DNA of 64,000 nt from the NCBI GenBank assembly GCA_021018995.1, contig CM037586.1, positions 4,128,328 to 4,192,327 on the forward strand, given 5' to 3'. The notes below the pieces were generated by a model. It did no database searches, was not told the DNA's origin, and was given only the letters and a program-made list of their open reading frames with translations. This DNA is from Chloranthus sessilifolius (taxonomy: Eukaryota > Streptophyta > Magnoliopsida > Chloranthales > Chloranthaceae). The position numbers and the translations under genes were made by a program. Below are positions 22,195 to 31,584 of the stretch, piece after piece; positions within the stretch are counted from its first letter, which is position 1, and every line of letters begins with the position of its first letter.

Positions 22195-22560
22195 CTTAGA
22201 GCATAAGAACAACGAGATTATCTTACAGGGCTAAACCTCCTGAATACATTTGAATGCTGCTTAAGATTTGTTGAAGATTTGTTGAAGTTTAGTCTCACAT
22301 CGGGTAAATTGTAGCCTTGTCTCTCCCCTTGTAGCCTTGTCTCTCCCCTTATAATATCCTGCAACCCTCCACTCACTCATAGCCTATTAGTTTTGAGATG
22401 GATACCCAAATTTATCATTCTTCCATTGGAAAATTGAGAATCGTAGAGTAAGCCTTATGACAATAGTTCTCTATAGACATGAATTCTATAGAGTAAGCCT
22501 TATGACAATAGTTCTCTATAGACATGAATTCTTGAGCGAAATTTTACTAAATTAGTTGTT
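22195..22560 (+). repeat. LTR-like fragment and two small tandem duplications
   Basis: TGTTGAAGTTTAGTCTCACATCGGG is typical of a TRIM terminal repeat start. The word TTGTAGCCTTGTCTCTCCCC is present twice in tandem near 22,308-22,350. A unit of about 47 bp (GAGTAAGCCTTATGACAATA through GACATGAATTC) is repeated in tandem at 22,446-22,531. No primer site or second terminal repeat was seen, so the LTR call is weak. Confidence 0.4.
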
Positions 22561-22577
22561 CTACACTATATTTGTAG

Positions 22578-22762
22578 GTTGATTGAGCTTTGGACGGGTG
22601 TGAGTTCAGGCAATCACCTGAAGATAGGAAAAAGCTTGATGGGCTCTATGAATGCATATTATGTGCTTGTTCCACCTCCTCCTGCCCCTCCTATTGGTGG
22701 AATCCAGAGGAGTTTCTGGTACCAGCTGCCCTGCTACATGCTTATCGATGGATCTCCGACAG
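22578..22762 (+). pseudogene. SDH2 relic exon 3: first half of 4Fe-4S/3Fe-4S domain
   Basis: The exon opens LIELW (family SIEPW), then loses roughly eight codons with a change of frame. It continues [39 protein letters not shown] and [16 protein letters not shown] to a GTAAGT donor. In SDH2 the motif is C-I-L-C-A-C-C-S-T-S-C. Here the third 4Fe-4S ligand cysteine is Ser (CACS for CACC), although the neighbouring non-ligand Cys remains. The exon is otherwise very well conserved. Confidence 0.8.
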
Positions 22763-22819
22763 GTAAGTCCTCTGCAACATTTCATTGTTTAAGTTTAAGT
22801 TGTGCATGGAGGTTATTTA

Positions 22820-23072
22820 GGCCCTGTTTGGCACAGCCACAGATTCTCTGCTTCCTCGTAAGACAGTTTCTCACAAAAGCCAAGGGCGGAAGCTGGTTTT
22901 TGCGGCTTGAGCTCGCCCATTTTCAGAGTTAAATGGTATTTGCAGGAAGCTGTTTGAAATGAAATTGTAAAAATGAGGTGGGAAGCTGTATTTACCAAAC
23001 GAGTAAGATGATGGTGCTGCTTTTCACCATCGGAAGCGTGGAGCGGGTCTCTAGCAGCCATGCCAAACAGGG
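22820..23072. mobile_element. MITE with GGCCCTGTTTGGCA / TGCCAAACAGGG ends, in SDH2 intron 3
   Basis: The left end GGCCCTGTTTGGCACAGCC and the right end GCAGCCATGCCAAACAGGG are inverted copies. The interior has the GAAGCTG/CAGCTTCC words usual for this MITE type. The superfamily (PIF or hAT) cannot be settled because the target duplication is unclear. Confidence 0.6.
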
Positions 23073-23310
23073 AATTACTCTCTACTGATCTGCATCATCA
23101 CATAACTTGGCTTATGAACTGTTGGGACTCCTCCAGAATCCGACTTCTACAGATTTTATGGCCCTTGAAATTTGTACAAGTTAGCTGTCGACCCAATTTG
23201 GAAACGAAAAAGTGCTTGATAGGTGGTGATGCCTCTCACCATGGTATCAAAAAGTGCTTCATACGTGAAATCACTGCAAGCCTTTACTGAATGTACATAG
23301 GATCCAATCA

Positions 23311-23445
23311 TGGGTCAAAATCTCGGGTTTCCCGTACTCATTGGTATGTCTTGGCCGATACATACCAAAATGTTTATGGGTCGATGCACTCAAATGTATC
23401 AACACCGAAACCGATATCGTTCGGTATTGTCCAACATTTTGACCC
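23311..23445. mobile_element. Short palindromic-word element abutting SDH2 exon 4
   Basis: It runs from GGGTCAAAATCTCGGG to CAACATTTTGACCC, terminal inverted repeats of the same kind as the GGATCAAAAT family, with CCGATA and GGTATGT words inside. Its right end touches the first recognisable codons of SDH2 exon 4, and ATCAT/ATGAG border it. It appears to sit between the old splice acceptor and the exon. Confidence 0.5.
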
Positions 23446-23447
23446 AT

Positions 23448-23599
23448 GAGTACAATTGCACCCAATTGGCCGGTAACGATGGTTTCCTTTGCAGTCGCGA
23501 CGATTTCACTCAAGAATTGCACAGTAATCTGCCCCTGCCAGATCCATTGACAAGATGAGGAAGCAACATTTGTATTCACCGACAAAGAGAGAGATTTGA
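23448..23599 (+). pseudogene. SDH2 relic exon 4: C-terminal cluster ligands, heavily decayed
   Basis: One frame reads EYNCTQLAGNDGFLCSR, recalling family DEYTEERLQALAG and LYRCR. A second reads ATISLKNCTVICP, recalling RTIKNCTATCP with two extra codons. A third reads PARSIDKMRKQHLYSPTKRE and ends at TGA 23,597-23,599, recalling the SDH2-3 tail AAxxIRKMKxKHL. So three frames are needed, and the KSLD segment between CP and PAR is missing. No acceptor AG stands at the expected place. Confidence 0.65.
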
Positions 23600-23834
23600 T
23601 GTTTCAGCTAGCAATTCTGTGTACCTATAACCAATTGATTCTCAACTCCTCTATTTTCTTTCAAGTTTTCTAACATATAATGGTGGGGTTCATAGTAGAA
23701 TATTTGCAGGTTCAAGCAAAACCTGATCAGGTGGTGCTTGATTGGTTTGCAAAGGTGGGAAAAAAATTGTTATAAAACACTTGAATTTAAGATTGTGCAA
23801 GTTTAGTAGGGGGCACATTCTTCTATGAGAAGGC

Positions 23835-24240
23835 CACAAATAGGGTTGTCCTGGCCTGGCTTCGTTCAGATTCGACCTTAAAGAAGCCCAACCGAGCCTG
23901 GGTTGATTGGGCGAGGTTGAGGCCTAATTCTTAGGATCAGAAATAAGCAGACTGATGAAAGCCTGGCCCAGCCTGGAAAAGCCCAATTATATGGGCTGGT
24001 CCAAATATGATCCATCCCGAACCTGACCCCGCCCGACCAAGCTTGGGCTTAAATAAAAAGCCCGAGTCCGAATGCACCTGGGCCAAGCCTGGGTTTTGCA
24101 TCTGGACTGGGCTTCACCAAACACATCATGTTTGGCCATATCCTTGACTGAAAAATGCTTCTCCCCCAGTATATATCCTGAAAAGTGCTTTTCCCTGAAA
24201 ATGCTTTTCTGAAGCAACTTTGCGAAACATGACCTTATCC
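23835..24240. mobile_element. GGGCC-rich repeat plus CCAAACACATC fragment
   Basis: GC-rich GCCTGGCCCAGCCTGG and GACCCCGCCCGACC words resemble 676-1496 and 16.35-16.75 kb. They are followed by ACCAAACACATCATGTTTGG and AAAGTGCTTTTCC/GAAAATGCTTTTC words typical of MITEs with TTTGG ends. The ends are not resolved. Confidence 0.35.
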
Positions 24241-24359
24241 TCTTGAAAGTAATATAAGATCTAGGATTAATGGGGGAATCACTCTTATCATAAGATTATC
24301 AAGCTTCATATGTCAGGGGACCTGAAAATTTGTGCAACCTGCGACCTTGAGGTTGCAAT

Positions 24360-24850
24360 ATTGCCAAACCTTTTATTGTACTTTAGTCTTAAAAAAATTT
24401 ATTGATCATAATTTTACGTTTAATCAAAGTTACTTTTATTAAAAGTGGATATTTAATCAAATTTGACTAGTGTAACCTAACGATGTATATGAATATGCAA
24501 TTGAACTTTTGTAACTTGTTAGTAAATTATAAAATTTTCTTTGTCAAAGTTGAAATTTGATCAAAGTTTGACTTTTAGAAAAATATAATTTCTTCTCAAT
24601 GTGTAACCTTATAATAGATACTATCATTTACAATTTTGTTATTTACCACATTTTTATTGATCAAAATTTTTAGTTTGATCAAAGTTTGACTTTTTATTTG
24701 AGTTTGGCATTTTAAACTCTAACTTATGTAACTTGATAATAACTAGTGATTACTATGGTGTCAATTTTTAATGTAATATAATATTCTTAAAATAATTATT
24801 GGTTAATATTTGATTTTGACCATTATTTTGATAAAAAAAAAAAGTCAATT
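24360..24850. repeat. Degenerate tandem repeats of TTGATCAAAGTTTGACTTTT
   Basis: At least four imperfect copies of the word TTGATCAAAGTTTGACTTTT occur at about 24,425, 24,565, 24,680 and 24,810, in very AT-rich sequence with interspersed GTGTAACCT. This suggests an old array with a period of roughly 120 bp. Confidence 0.5.
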
Positions 24851-25330
24851 TATGACTAGTGCAACACAAAGTGATAAGTTAGGTATTTTTCTAAATATAT
24901 ATTTTTTTCTTTTCTCACTAAGTATTTGTTCATTAATACTTCTACTTTTATAAAAGTAGAAAATATATGATCCAAATTTAAAAACTCACTTTCTAATTCT
25001 TTTTCAAATATACTAATCAAACAAAAGAAATTCATTTCCAATGAAAGTCATTTATCAAACACACTAATCAAACAATGAAAAATCAATTTCTAAAGGAAAG
25101 TTTCTTAAGAAATTAACTAGGAAATTGATTTCGTTTCTTCTTTGGAGTTTCTTTGCTATCAAATAGGGTCTAAGCGAGAAGTGAAAAAGTTTATCAAAAG
25201 AAAAATCACACATCAAGATACATCATTCCACATAAAATACAATTTTTGTTCGTAATGCATCATTTTAATGTTGGTCATATAGGAAATCTCTGTAACAAAG
25301 CAACATCTCAATGCTTCCAAGGGCATAAGA

Positions 25331-26506
25331 GTTAGGGCACCTCTATTCGCGCTAACGCAATTTCTATGATGGCGCCCATTTAATGAAATGTAATTTTTTG
25401 AGGGGGAATTAGAAAAATGTGAACCCTCCTAATTTCTCCTTCGGGGGCACCCACCTATTTAAAACACTCACATTCTTTTTCATCTTTTCCGGCACTCTTC
25501 TTCCCTGACCACCTTCCTCAACAATTTCCGAATCACCATCTTTTTCTTTTTCTTCTTCCTCCGGCGACTCTTCTCATTTTCTTCTACTCTGGCAACTCAA
25601 CATCACTGAACTATTAACTACAATAAAAAAAAATTAAAAAATCTATAAAAGAAAGAACCTAAGCCTAAGAAACACTACAAAATTTAAAACCTAAGAAAAC
25701 TACAACTGAACTTGTGGTGGTAGGTACCTACTGTCAGTTGTAATTAACTCATAGTAAACATCTACTATCAGCCTTTTACATTTAACAGTGGGTTCCCACC
25801 GCCAAATTATTATATCTGACGGTGGGTGCCTATTGTCACAAGTTCAAGATGATTTTTTTAAGGTTTTTGATTTTTTTTTAGGGTTTTTTCTTTGTTTGTA
25901 GGTTTTCAATGTAGATGAGGAGGAAGAAGGAGAACGAAAAGAAGAAGAGGGTGCTTCGATCATGTTGTTTTCGCCGTTGCACCGGAGTTGAGGAAGAAGA
26001 TGATGACAAAGAGGGTTTTCCGATGACACTACAAAAACTAAGACTATTAGCGATAGTTTTTTGGAGCAAAAAACTGCCAATATTAATAAAAACCGTATTA
26101 AGACTATTAGCGGTAAGGGTATTAGCAGCAGTTTTTTGTTAATAGCGACAGTTTTTGGCTGTCGCTAATAGTCTTATTTTTTGTAGTGTGATGGCGATAT
26201 CGTTGTTGCGGAGGTTGGAGTTAGGGAAGAAGAAAGATGAAGAAAAAGAAGAAAAAGAAGAAAAAGGTGATTCGATCTTGTCAGCGACACCGTTGCCGCT
26301 GTCGGAGTTGACAGAGAAGAAGAAAAAGAGAGAAAAAGAGATGGAAGAAGAGAAATAAGTGAAAAAATGAAAAAAAAAAAAAAAAACTTTTATATACATA
26401 GGCACCCATGAAGTAAAAAGAGACAGAAAAAAAAGTAGGTTTTTTTTTATACGTGAGAACGTGAGCGCTTTTAGAGAAGTGATTGGCTCGAATAGAGGTA
26501 CCCTAA
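25331..26506. mobile_element. Larger element with TTAGGGCACCTCTATTCG / CGAATAGAGGTACCCTAA ends
   Basis: The ends are inverted copies about 1.18 kb apart and resemble the nested element at 5266-5671. The interior holds Glu/Lys-rich and Ser/Phe-rich low-complexity sequence (GAAGAAGA runs), an internal inverted pair (ACTTGTGGTGGTAGGTACC and GGTGGGTGCCTATTGTC), and a CACTA MITE. Simple-sequence ORFs (for example KKKDEEKEEKEEKG) are not convincing genes. The target duplication is unclear. Confidence 0.5.
26027..26188. mobile_element. CACTA-type MITE, 162 bp, copy 2
   Basis: It starts CACTACAAAAACTAAGAC and ends GTCTTATTTTTTGTAGTG, with TGA on each side (26,024-26,026 and 26,189-26,191). It has the same length and subterminal TTAGCGxxAG structure as the 12,728-12,889 copy. 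It inserted into the 25.3-26.5 kb element. Confidence 0.9.
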
Positions 26507-26649
26507 GAGCTAATCTTTGGTTGTTGTTTAAACACACGGTGGTCCCCTAAGTACAGGTGTTGAATGAAATGATAAGAGAGCTCGTTTTGTGGGCCTTCAA
26601 AACATATGGCTTAGAAGGTATTCCACAAGGCACATATGCCAAAAGTATT

Positions 26650-27165
26650 GTCTTTCTTTCAAACTACTTGTGACAACACAAATCTCGTGTGCTATATAAT
26701 GTATCTCGTGACCCTAATAGGTTGTGGTCGACTGCATGGTCGATAACGGTTGACCGTGGGTCTCTATGCAGTCGAAACTTCTATAAAATAAATCTTGAGA
26801 TGATAGGCTTCAAATCACACGGAATACATGATATTGGGTCTAAATTATACACTTTTGAAGACCGATCACAAAATTCACGCTCAAAAGTGATTTTAAGGCC
26901 ATTTTTTTGGGATCTGTGACACGTGGAATCACAAATTGATCATCTGATATGTGGCCATAATGTCAGGATCTATGCTGTCAAAGATCGGAGTGAAAAATGA
27001 TCTCCATCATTTGATTAGAAGGAATCAATTGTTTTCAAGGGCTTTGGGACGTGGCCCCTTTCACAGAATACGTGGGTGCAAAAAGAGATACCCTTTATTG
27101 AATTATTTGGGGATTTTTAAAACATACAATTTATGTAAGAATTTGCATATAATTCGGGATTAATT
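26650..27165. mobile_element. Degenerate copy of the nested Mutator-like MITE pair
   Basis: The left side has ACAAATCTCGTGTGC. The right side has GGGTGCAAAAAGAGATACCC, then TTTTTAAAACATACAATTTATG. These correspond to the outer and inner ends of the 5055-5736 composite, but both are worn. Confidence 0.4.
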
Positions 27166-27179
27166 TCAAAACCTTAAAT

Positions 27180-28140
27180 TTGTGAGTCATTTGCAAATGT
27201 TTTTAAAATTCAGCGATTTTTGGGACTATGCCGGAGCCTAGTGCCAGCTACTACATTCATGACAATCTCCTTATCCAATGGTCTTCCCAAAAATTTGTAT
27301 CAGGTTAGTAGGTGGCACTGGTTGGAGCCCAAATTGTCTAACAATTTTCATTTAAAACCGAACTCTATACCATATTAAAGTTGGGTTTTAAGAAATTTTA
27401 AGAAAAATCCGTGGGATGATAGGTCGGGCAATGGGCAGAGATCGGTTCCTGCAGGGCGGCCTGAGCCTGGCCTGTTTATAAGAAGCTTCTTTAGCAGGAG
27501 AGGAGGCCTCGCCTCTTGCTACAGGCCCAAATCATTACCTCAAACCAGTAGAAATAACAATAAGGAATTTTTACTAATAATACTTTGTCTTGATGAATGC
27601 TGGATGCGAGCGAAAAGACTTCTGTTGAATGATTTTTTGTGTATGTCATCTTAGCAGACTCAGATTCCTGATTTTCCCTATATGCGTTCTTAAGTTACTC
27701 AGATTCCTGATAGATTCTTATAAAACTCAGAATCCTTTGTTTTTAAGTTTCTCTCAGAAAATCCTCAGAATCGATTCAATCAGTGATTATGCTATAACCG
27801 TAGATACATGATCTAATCATCGATTTATGTGTCGTACTCAGATTTTTCTCAAAATTTACGGGCAACCAATCGAGATGGGGGTGAACATATTTGACGGAGT
27901 CTTTTTTCGAATCTGATTTAATGGCCATTACTTTTAAAATGGGCCACTAATACCCAACATAGTCACCAAATCGGGGTTCGGCAATAGTTCGGCGAGGTTA
28001 AAATTCAAAAAAATCCGGGAAGTTCGGGAAAATATTCGAAGGAAAAGTCCTAAGAAAAATTATAAAAAAATTAAATTAAATTAAAATTATAAAAAAGATG
28101 TACAATTTAATTCATCTTAAATGGATGCCAGTGTTGGAAA
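27180..28140. other. Non-coding stretch
   Basis: No gene seen. A small cluster of ACTCAGATTCCTGAT repeats lies at 27,655-27,750 (three imperfect copies). Confidence 0.35.
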
Positions 28141-28148
28141 ATATCTGC

Positions 28149-28575
28149 TAGGGTTGTGCAGAAAACTAACCAAACTGACCGAAATTTTAGTTTCAATTTT
28201 GGGACATATCGATTTCAATTTCAAAAAATAGAAACCGATAGTTATTGGTTCGGTTTCGATTTTAACGTTAAAAAATTGAAACCAAACCGATAGTGGTACT
28301 GCTCAGTTACATACAAAAAATTCTCTTTTAAAATGGATTAATTTCATTAAAATGAGGTCTATAAAATGGATTAATTTCATTTAAAAATTAATCCACTATG
28401 TTTGATTAATTTCATTAAAATGGATTAAAACTTCTATAAAAATGCTATAAATAAAAAAAAGTTTTTAAAAATGGGGTTTAGAAACCGAGAATCGACTGAA
28501 CCGGTTCGATTTCAGTTTTGAACCTTATTGGTTCAGTTTTGATTTTGCATGAAAACTGACCCGATAACACCTCTA
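28149..28575. mobile_element. hAT-type MITE, copy 2 (inverted relative to copy 1)
   Basis: It starts TAGGGTTGTGCA and ends CTCTA. The flanks are ATATCTGC (28,141-28,148) and ATATCTAC (28,576-28,583), an 8-bp duplication with one mismatch. The end GATTTTGCATGAAAACTGACCC is the inverse of the left end of the 9320-9876 copy. It is non-coding. Confidence 0.75.
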
Positions 28576-28770
28576 ATATCTACCATTTAATTTTAACATA
28601 AGTTTACAATTATTTTATACTTATAAATAAGGGGCATTAACTTTTATGTCATTAACGATAAATCTCACAGTTAAACGGACTATGCCATCGCATCTGGAAC
28701 GCTGAAAAACCTTAATATATATCTCATTTTCTTCAAATAAGGTTTGCGTGATTTTCAAAGTTTAAAATAC

Positions 28771-29057
28771 CACTACAAAAAATAAATTTATTGGAGACAG
28801 CTTTTAGCCGTCTCCAAAGATGGAAAAGCAGTCTCCAATACTATTGGAGATGGCTTCAATGTAGTCTCAAATACACCGTCTCCATTGTCTTTGGAGACGG
28901 CATGAAGTCGTCCCCAATAATAAGCATTTATTATTGGAGATGGCTTAACGCCGTCTCTAATAATAGATTTTTGGCTTTGGGGATGGCTTATAACCATCCC
29001 CAATAACAATCATCTATTATTGGAGATGGCTTCTAGCCATCTCTAATGAGTTGTTGT
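28771..29057. mobile_element. CACTA-like element containing an array of hairpin units
   Basis: The left end is CACTACAAAAAATAAA. The right end is worn (GTTGTTGTG). Inside, a hairpin unit of the form ATTGGAGAxGGC-loop-GCCxTCTCCAAT repeats at least four times (28,790-29,045) with small changes matched on both arms. It is non-coding; the two strands give mirrored ORFs that are artefacts. Confidence 0.65.
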
Positions 29058-29201
29058 GTTTCTCCAGTATTTTTTTTTTAAAATGCTATTTTTTTTTTCT
29101 CCAGGCACCATATTACCTAGTACACATTCACAACCTATAAATAATATAAAAAAATAATTATTCTATTTTACATTTGTTTTACTTCTAATTTTCGCTATTG
29201 G

Positions 29202-29406
29202 CACTACAAAAAATAAGACTATTAGCAGCAGCTAAAAACTGTCGCTATTAACAAAAAAACTGCCACTAATATCCTCACCGGCAGTTGTAAAAACTGCCGC
29301 TACTAGTGTTGTTGTTACTTTATTTTAGCGGCAGTTTTTACAACTGCCAGTGAAGGTAATAGCGGCAGTTTTTACAATTGCTGCCGCTAAGTTGTCAATA
29401 GTAGTG
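29202..29406. mobile_element. CACTA-type MITE with CGGCAGTTTTTAC hairpins
   Basis: It begins CACTACAAAAAATAAGAC and probably ends GTAGTG at 29,406. The interior alternates AGCGGCAGTTTTTACAACTG and its inverse, so a transcript would fold strongly. No clear 3-bp duplication, so the right end is tentative. Confidence 0.6.
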
Positions 29407-29578
29407 GCAACACAAAAAAACTGCCGCTGTCATGTTTATACCGGCATTACAAACAGAGAGATGCCCATTAGAAGCTTTGCGTATATAGAGGTTCTGATAA
29501 AAGTAAAATAGAGAAACTTATTGGGAAACTTATTGGGAAAATATGAGACTCAATTGAATCAAAAGTAAGAATTACACT

Positions 29579-29696
29579 AGTACAAAAAGAAAAATATGTC
29601 GGCTATAATTCAAACATTGGTACCGTCTTTTTACAATAGTACAAAAACAAAAGTATGTTTGTTATAATTCGGACATCGACACCGTCTTTTTCAACC
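29579..29696. repeat. Two-copy tandem repeat of about 59 bp
   Basis: TAGTACAAAAA through ACCGTCTTTTT occurs twice back to back (about 29,579-29,637 and 29,638-29,696) with a few substitutions. It directly follows the 3' end of the CSI1-like relic, which is on the - strand. Confidence 0.75.
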
Positions 29697-29700
29697 TGGT

Positions 29701-30702
29701 TCATGTCATCCCTTTCCAACTCCCTTCATGCAATATATCATCCAACAGTTTATCTAGAGCACGAACCGTCGAGTGTTGAGCAGGGCTGAACTCAGTTAAA
29801 AGAAGAGACACCAAAGGCTCCTCACACCGAGCTGTAGCCATTGTAGACCGAATTCTCGTATTTCCAAAAAGCACACAACACAGCTCTGCAGCTTCTCCTT
29901 TCAGCTCTATTGAACAACTTGAGGATAGAATACTGCAAAGGATATCAACCACATTCATTTCAACACCAGCAACAGCAAGGGCCCTTGCTGGATTTTCACT
30001 CAATAAACCAACCAGTCCAGCTATAGCAGCATGTTTCTCCATTTCTTATGTGGTTCGAGGAAAACAAACTCTCTAATGCTTTAGTTGGAGCCCATGCTGA
30101 TTGACAACACCAATCAGCATCCACTTAGACGTAGAACTGCCACAAGCTAATTGACAACACCAAATGCAGCCTCATGTCTCCTTATTTCAGCACTGCTGAA
30201 TAGAATTCCCAATAAATCTGCTGTAGCTTCTTCTGTTACGTCTTGTGGACTAAGAGAAAAATACTTGGTCAATGCCTCTATAGCCCCAGCTTCAACCATT
30301 GCAAGCTTCTTTGAGGGGCCATCTTTTGCTAGCTGAGTCAAAAGTCTAAGGGCTAGAATAGGTGCACCGGGTCTGTCTGGATTTCACACCAAAATAAATT
30401 CTTCTGACAATTCCAGAAGGTCTGAAATATCAGCATCAGCACAGCCAAGTAAAGAAATAAGCCCAACAGGCACCCCTGTATTGGCTACAACAAGAAGACT
30501 TCCTCTGCTACCATTGCAGACAAGACTGGTCAGTGCTTGGGCTGAAAAATATCTGTTTGTAGACTCCTCTGACTTCAACAGTTTAACTAGCATGGGAATG
30601 GATCACATGCTTGCATGTGCCCAAATGATATCTCTATCTGGAAATAAAACTGCAAGCAGTAAAGCACAAACCCATGTACTGCTATATTCTTTAGAATCAC
30701 TC
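29701..30702 (-). pseudogene. CSI1-like relic, downstream block
   Basis: The frame reads SSTWVCALLLAVLFPDRDII and WAHASM, a stop, then [19 protein letters not shown] and on to [11 protein letters not shown] and a stop. The next match is [20 protein letters not shown], with some 35 family residues (DQVALERLF to DLLKP) missing. It continues to [10 protein letters not shown], then [17 protein letters not shown] in another frame, then [20 protein letters not shown] to [15 protein letters not shown]. At least three deletions join distant armadillo repeats. Confidence 0.8.
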
Positions 30703-30850
30703 TGCATAATTAAAACGTAAGCGAAGAGAGGACTCTACAATGATGATAAGCAATTAATGAATCATGAAAAACATATTTACTCTAGTGAAAATGAATAAAT
30801 AGCTAAAACTGTGGACAACACGCCATGAACCTAATCAATGAAAATTATAC
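30703..30850 (-). other. Retained intron of the CSI1-like relic
   Basis: On the - strand the sequence opens GTATAATTTTCATTG and closes TTATGCAG, 148 bases, with a T-rich 3' half. Family proteins continue GREGVQLLISLLG after ALQ. Here the next exon instead starts far downstream in the protein (SDSKEYSSTWVCALL), so a large deletion or exon loss spans this junction. Confidence 0.65.
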
Positions 30851-31580
30851 CTTGAAGTGCACGCCAAAGAGAACCTTCATTGCTGCAAAGTATGAGCAAA
30901 GTTTTTATAAGCTCATCCTTAACCTCATTGGTTACCATGGTGATCAGACCAACAAGCAAGCGCTTTGCATCTGAATTTTTTAATTTCTTTGAGAGTATAG
31001 TGTTTCCGTACAAAGGTGGCTAGGGCTTCTATTGTACGCTCCAGCACAAGAAATTGCAACTGTGGTTTAAACTGTTTGGTCAAACTCTGCTCAATAATCA
31101 TAGGATCTGATGCTCTAATAGATTCATCTTTGATATCATATATCATGAGACCAGAAGCTACAGCACCCAATGTGTCTGCAATCTGCATATGTGAAGTGCA
31201 TGACTTGAGGCTTTGTCCAAGGCTTGCGATGACATATGATAGACCACCTGAGATATTTGCAAGAGCACAAGTTGCATTTTCCTGCAGTGCTTGGGCATAC
31301 TCACCTTGCATGAATTCTTTTGATGGGGCTATCGTAGTATTTATCAAAGCAGGGATCCCATTAAAATTAGCTATCTCCTGCCGTGCTTCTTTACACTGTG
31401 CAGAAAGAGACTTAAGAGCACCAGTAGATTCTGCTCTAGCAGAGGCTTCATTACCAGTACCCAGTAGTTTGAGTAGTTGCTTAGTAGCTCCTGCGGCTAA
31501 GATCTTCGAGCAAACTGATGGTTCTTCTATCATAATGCATGCAAGAAGAAATCAAACATTTGCTTGAGTAAATGGGTAGT
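30851..31580 (-). pseudogene. CSI1-like relic, upstream block
   Basis: The block begins within TQANV, then a stop where the family has Cys, then [17 protein letters not shown], so homology starts at about 31,578, upstream of the first open Met. It runs well conserved to [12 protein letters not shown], where one extra base shifts the frame. The other frame continues [20 protein letters not shown] and [17 protein letters not shown], ending at a GTATAA donor (30,849-30,850 on the - strand). Confidence 0.8.
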
Positions 31581-31584
31581 AAAA

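Larger units (their letters stand above)
15713..23599 (+). pseudogene. SDH2: Decayed succinate dehydrogenase iron-sulfur subunit gene (SDH2-3-like), four exons
   Basis: Succinate dehydrogenase subunit 2 carries three iron-sulfur clusters that pass electrons from succinate to ubiquinone in mitochondrial complex II. Four exon-like blocks in order match the plant seed-type SDH2-3 form: 15,713-16,006, 19,410-19,649, 22,578-22,762 and about 23,448-23,599. Junctions look canonical at 16,006/19,410 (phase 0), 19,649/22,578 (phase 2) and at the exon 3 donor. Damage seen: a stop three codons after the only in-frame ATG, a one-base shift in exon 2, a frame-changing deletion in exon 3, loss of one 4Fe-4S cysteine, and an exon 4 that needs frame changes and lacks a clear acceptor. 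The introns (3.4, 2.9 and 0.7 kb) are full of MITEs. Kept introns show it is not a processed copy. A rarely spliced functional form seems unlikely. Confidence 0.85.
29701..31580 (-). pseudogene. CSI1-like: CSI1-like (cellulose synthase interactive) armadillo-repeat gene relic
   Basis: CSI1 proteins link cellulose synthase complexes to cortical microtubules and are made of many armadillo repeats plus a C2 domain (over 2,000 residues). The - strand reads, in order, [75 protein letters not shown] and GSLWRALQ. After an intron it reads [60 protein letters not shown] and [20 protein letters not shown]. All match the plant family in the correct order, but large parts of the protein are missing between them, including the stretch across the intron. 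Stops, one frameshift and internal deletions show it is dead; the C2 domain is absent. A short intron (30,703-30,850) is kept, so it is not retro-copied. Confidence 0.85.

Noticed and set aside
22268-22400. Possible solo LTR of a TRIM (TGTTGAAGTTTAGTCTCACATC)
   Set aside because: No matching end, primer site or 5-bp duplication found; kept only as a low-confidence repeat.
25915-26358. Lys/Glu-rich ORFs as a possible gene interrupted by a CACTA MITE
   Set aside because: Low-complexity GAAGAA sequence within a MITE-like element; no conserved domain.
31016-31567. 183-codon + strand ORF
   Set aside because: Antisense to the well-conserved CSI1-like block on the - strand.
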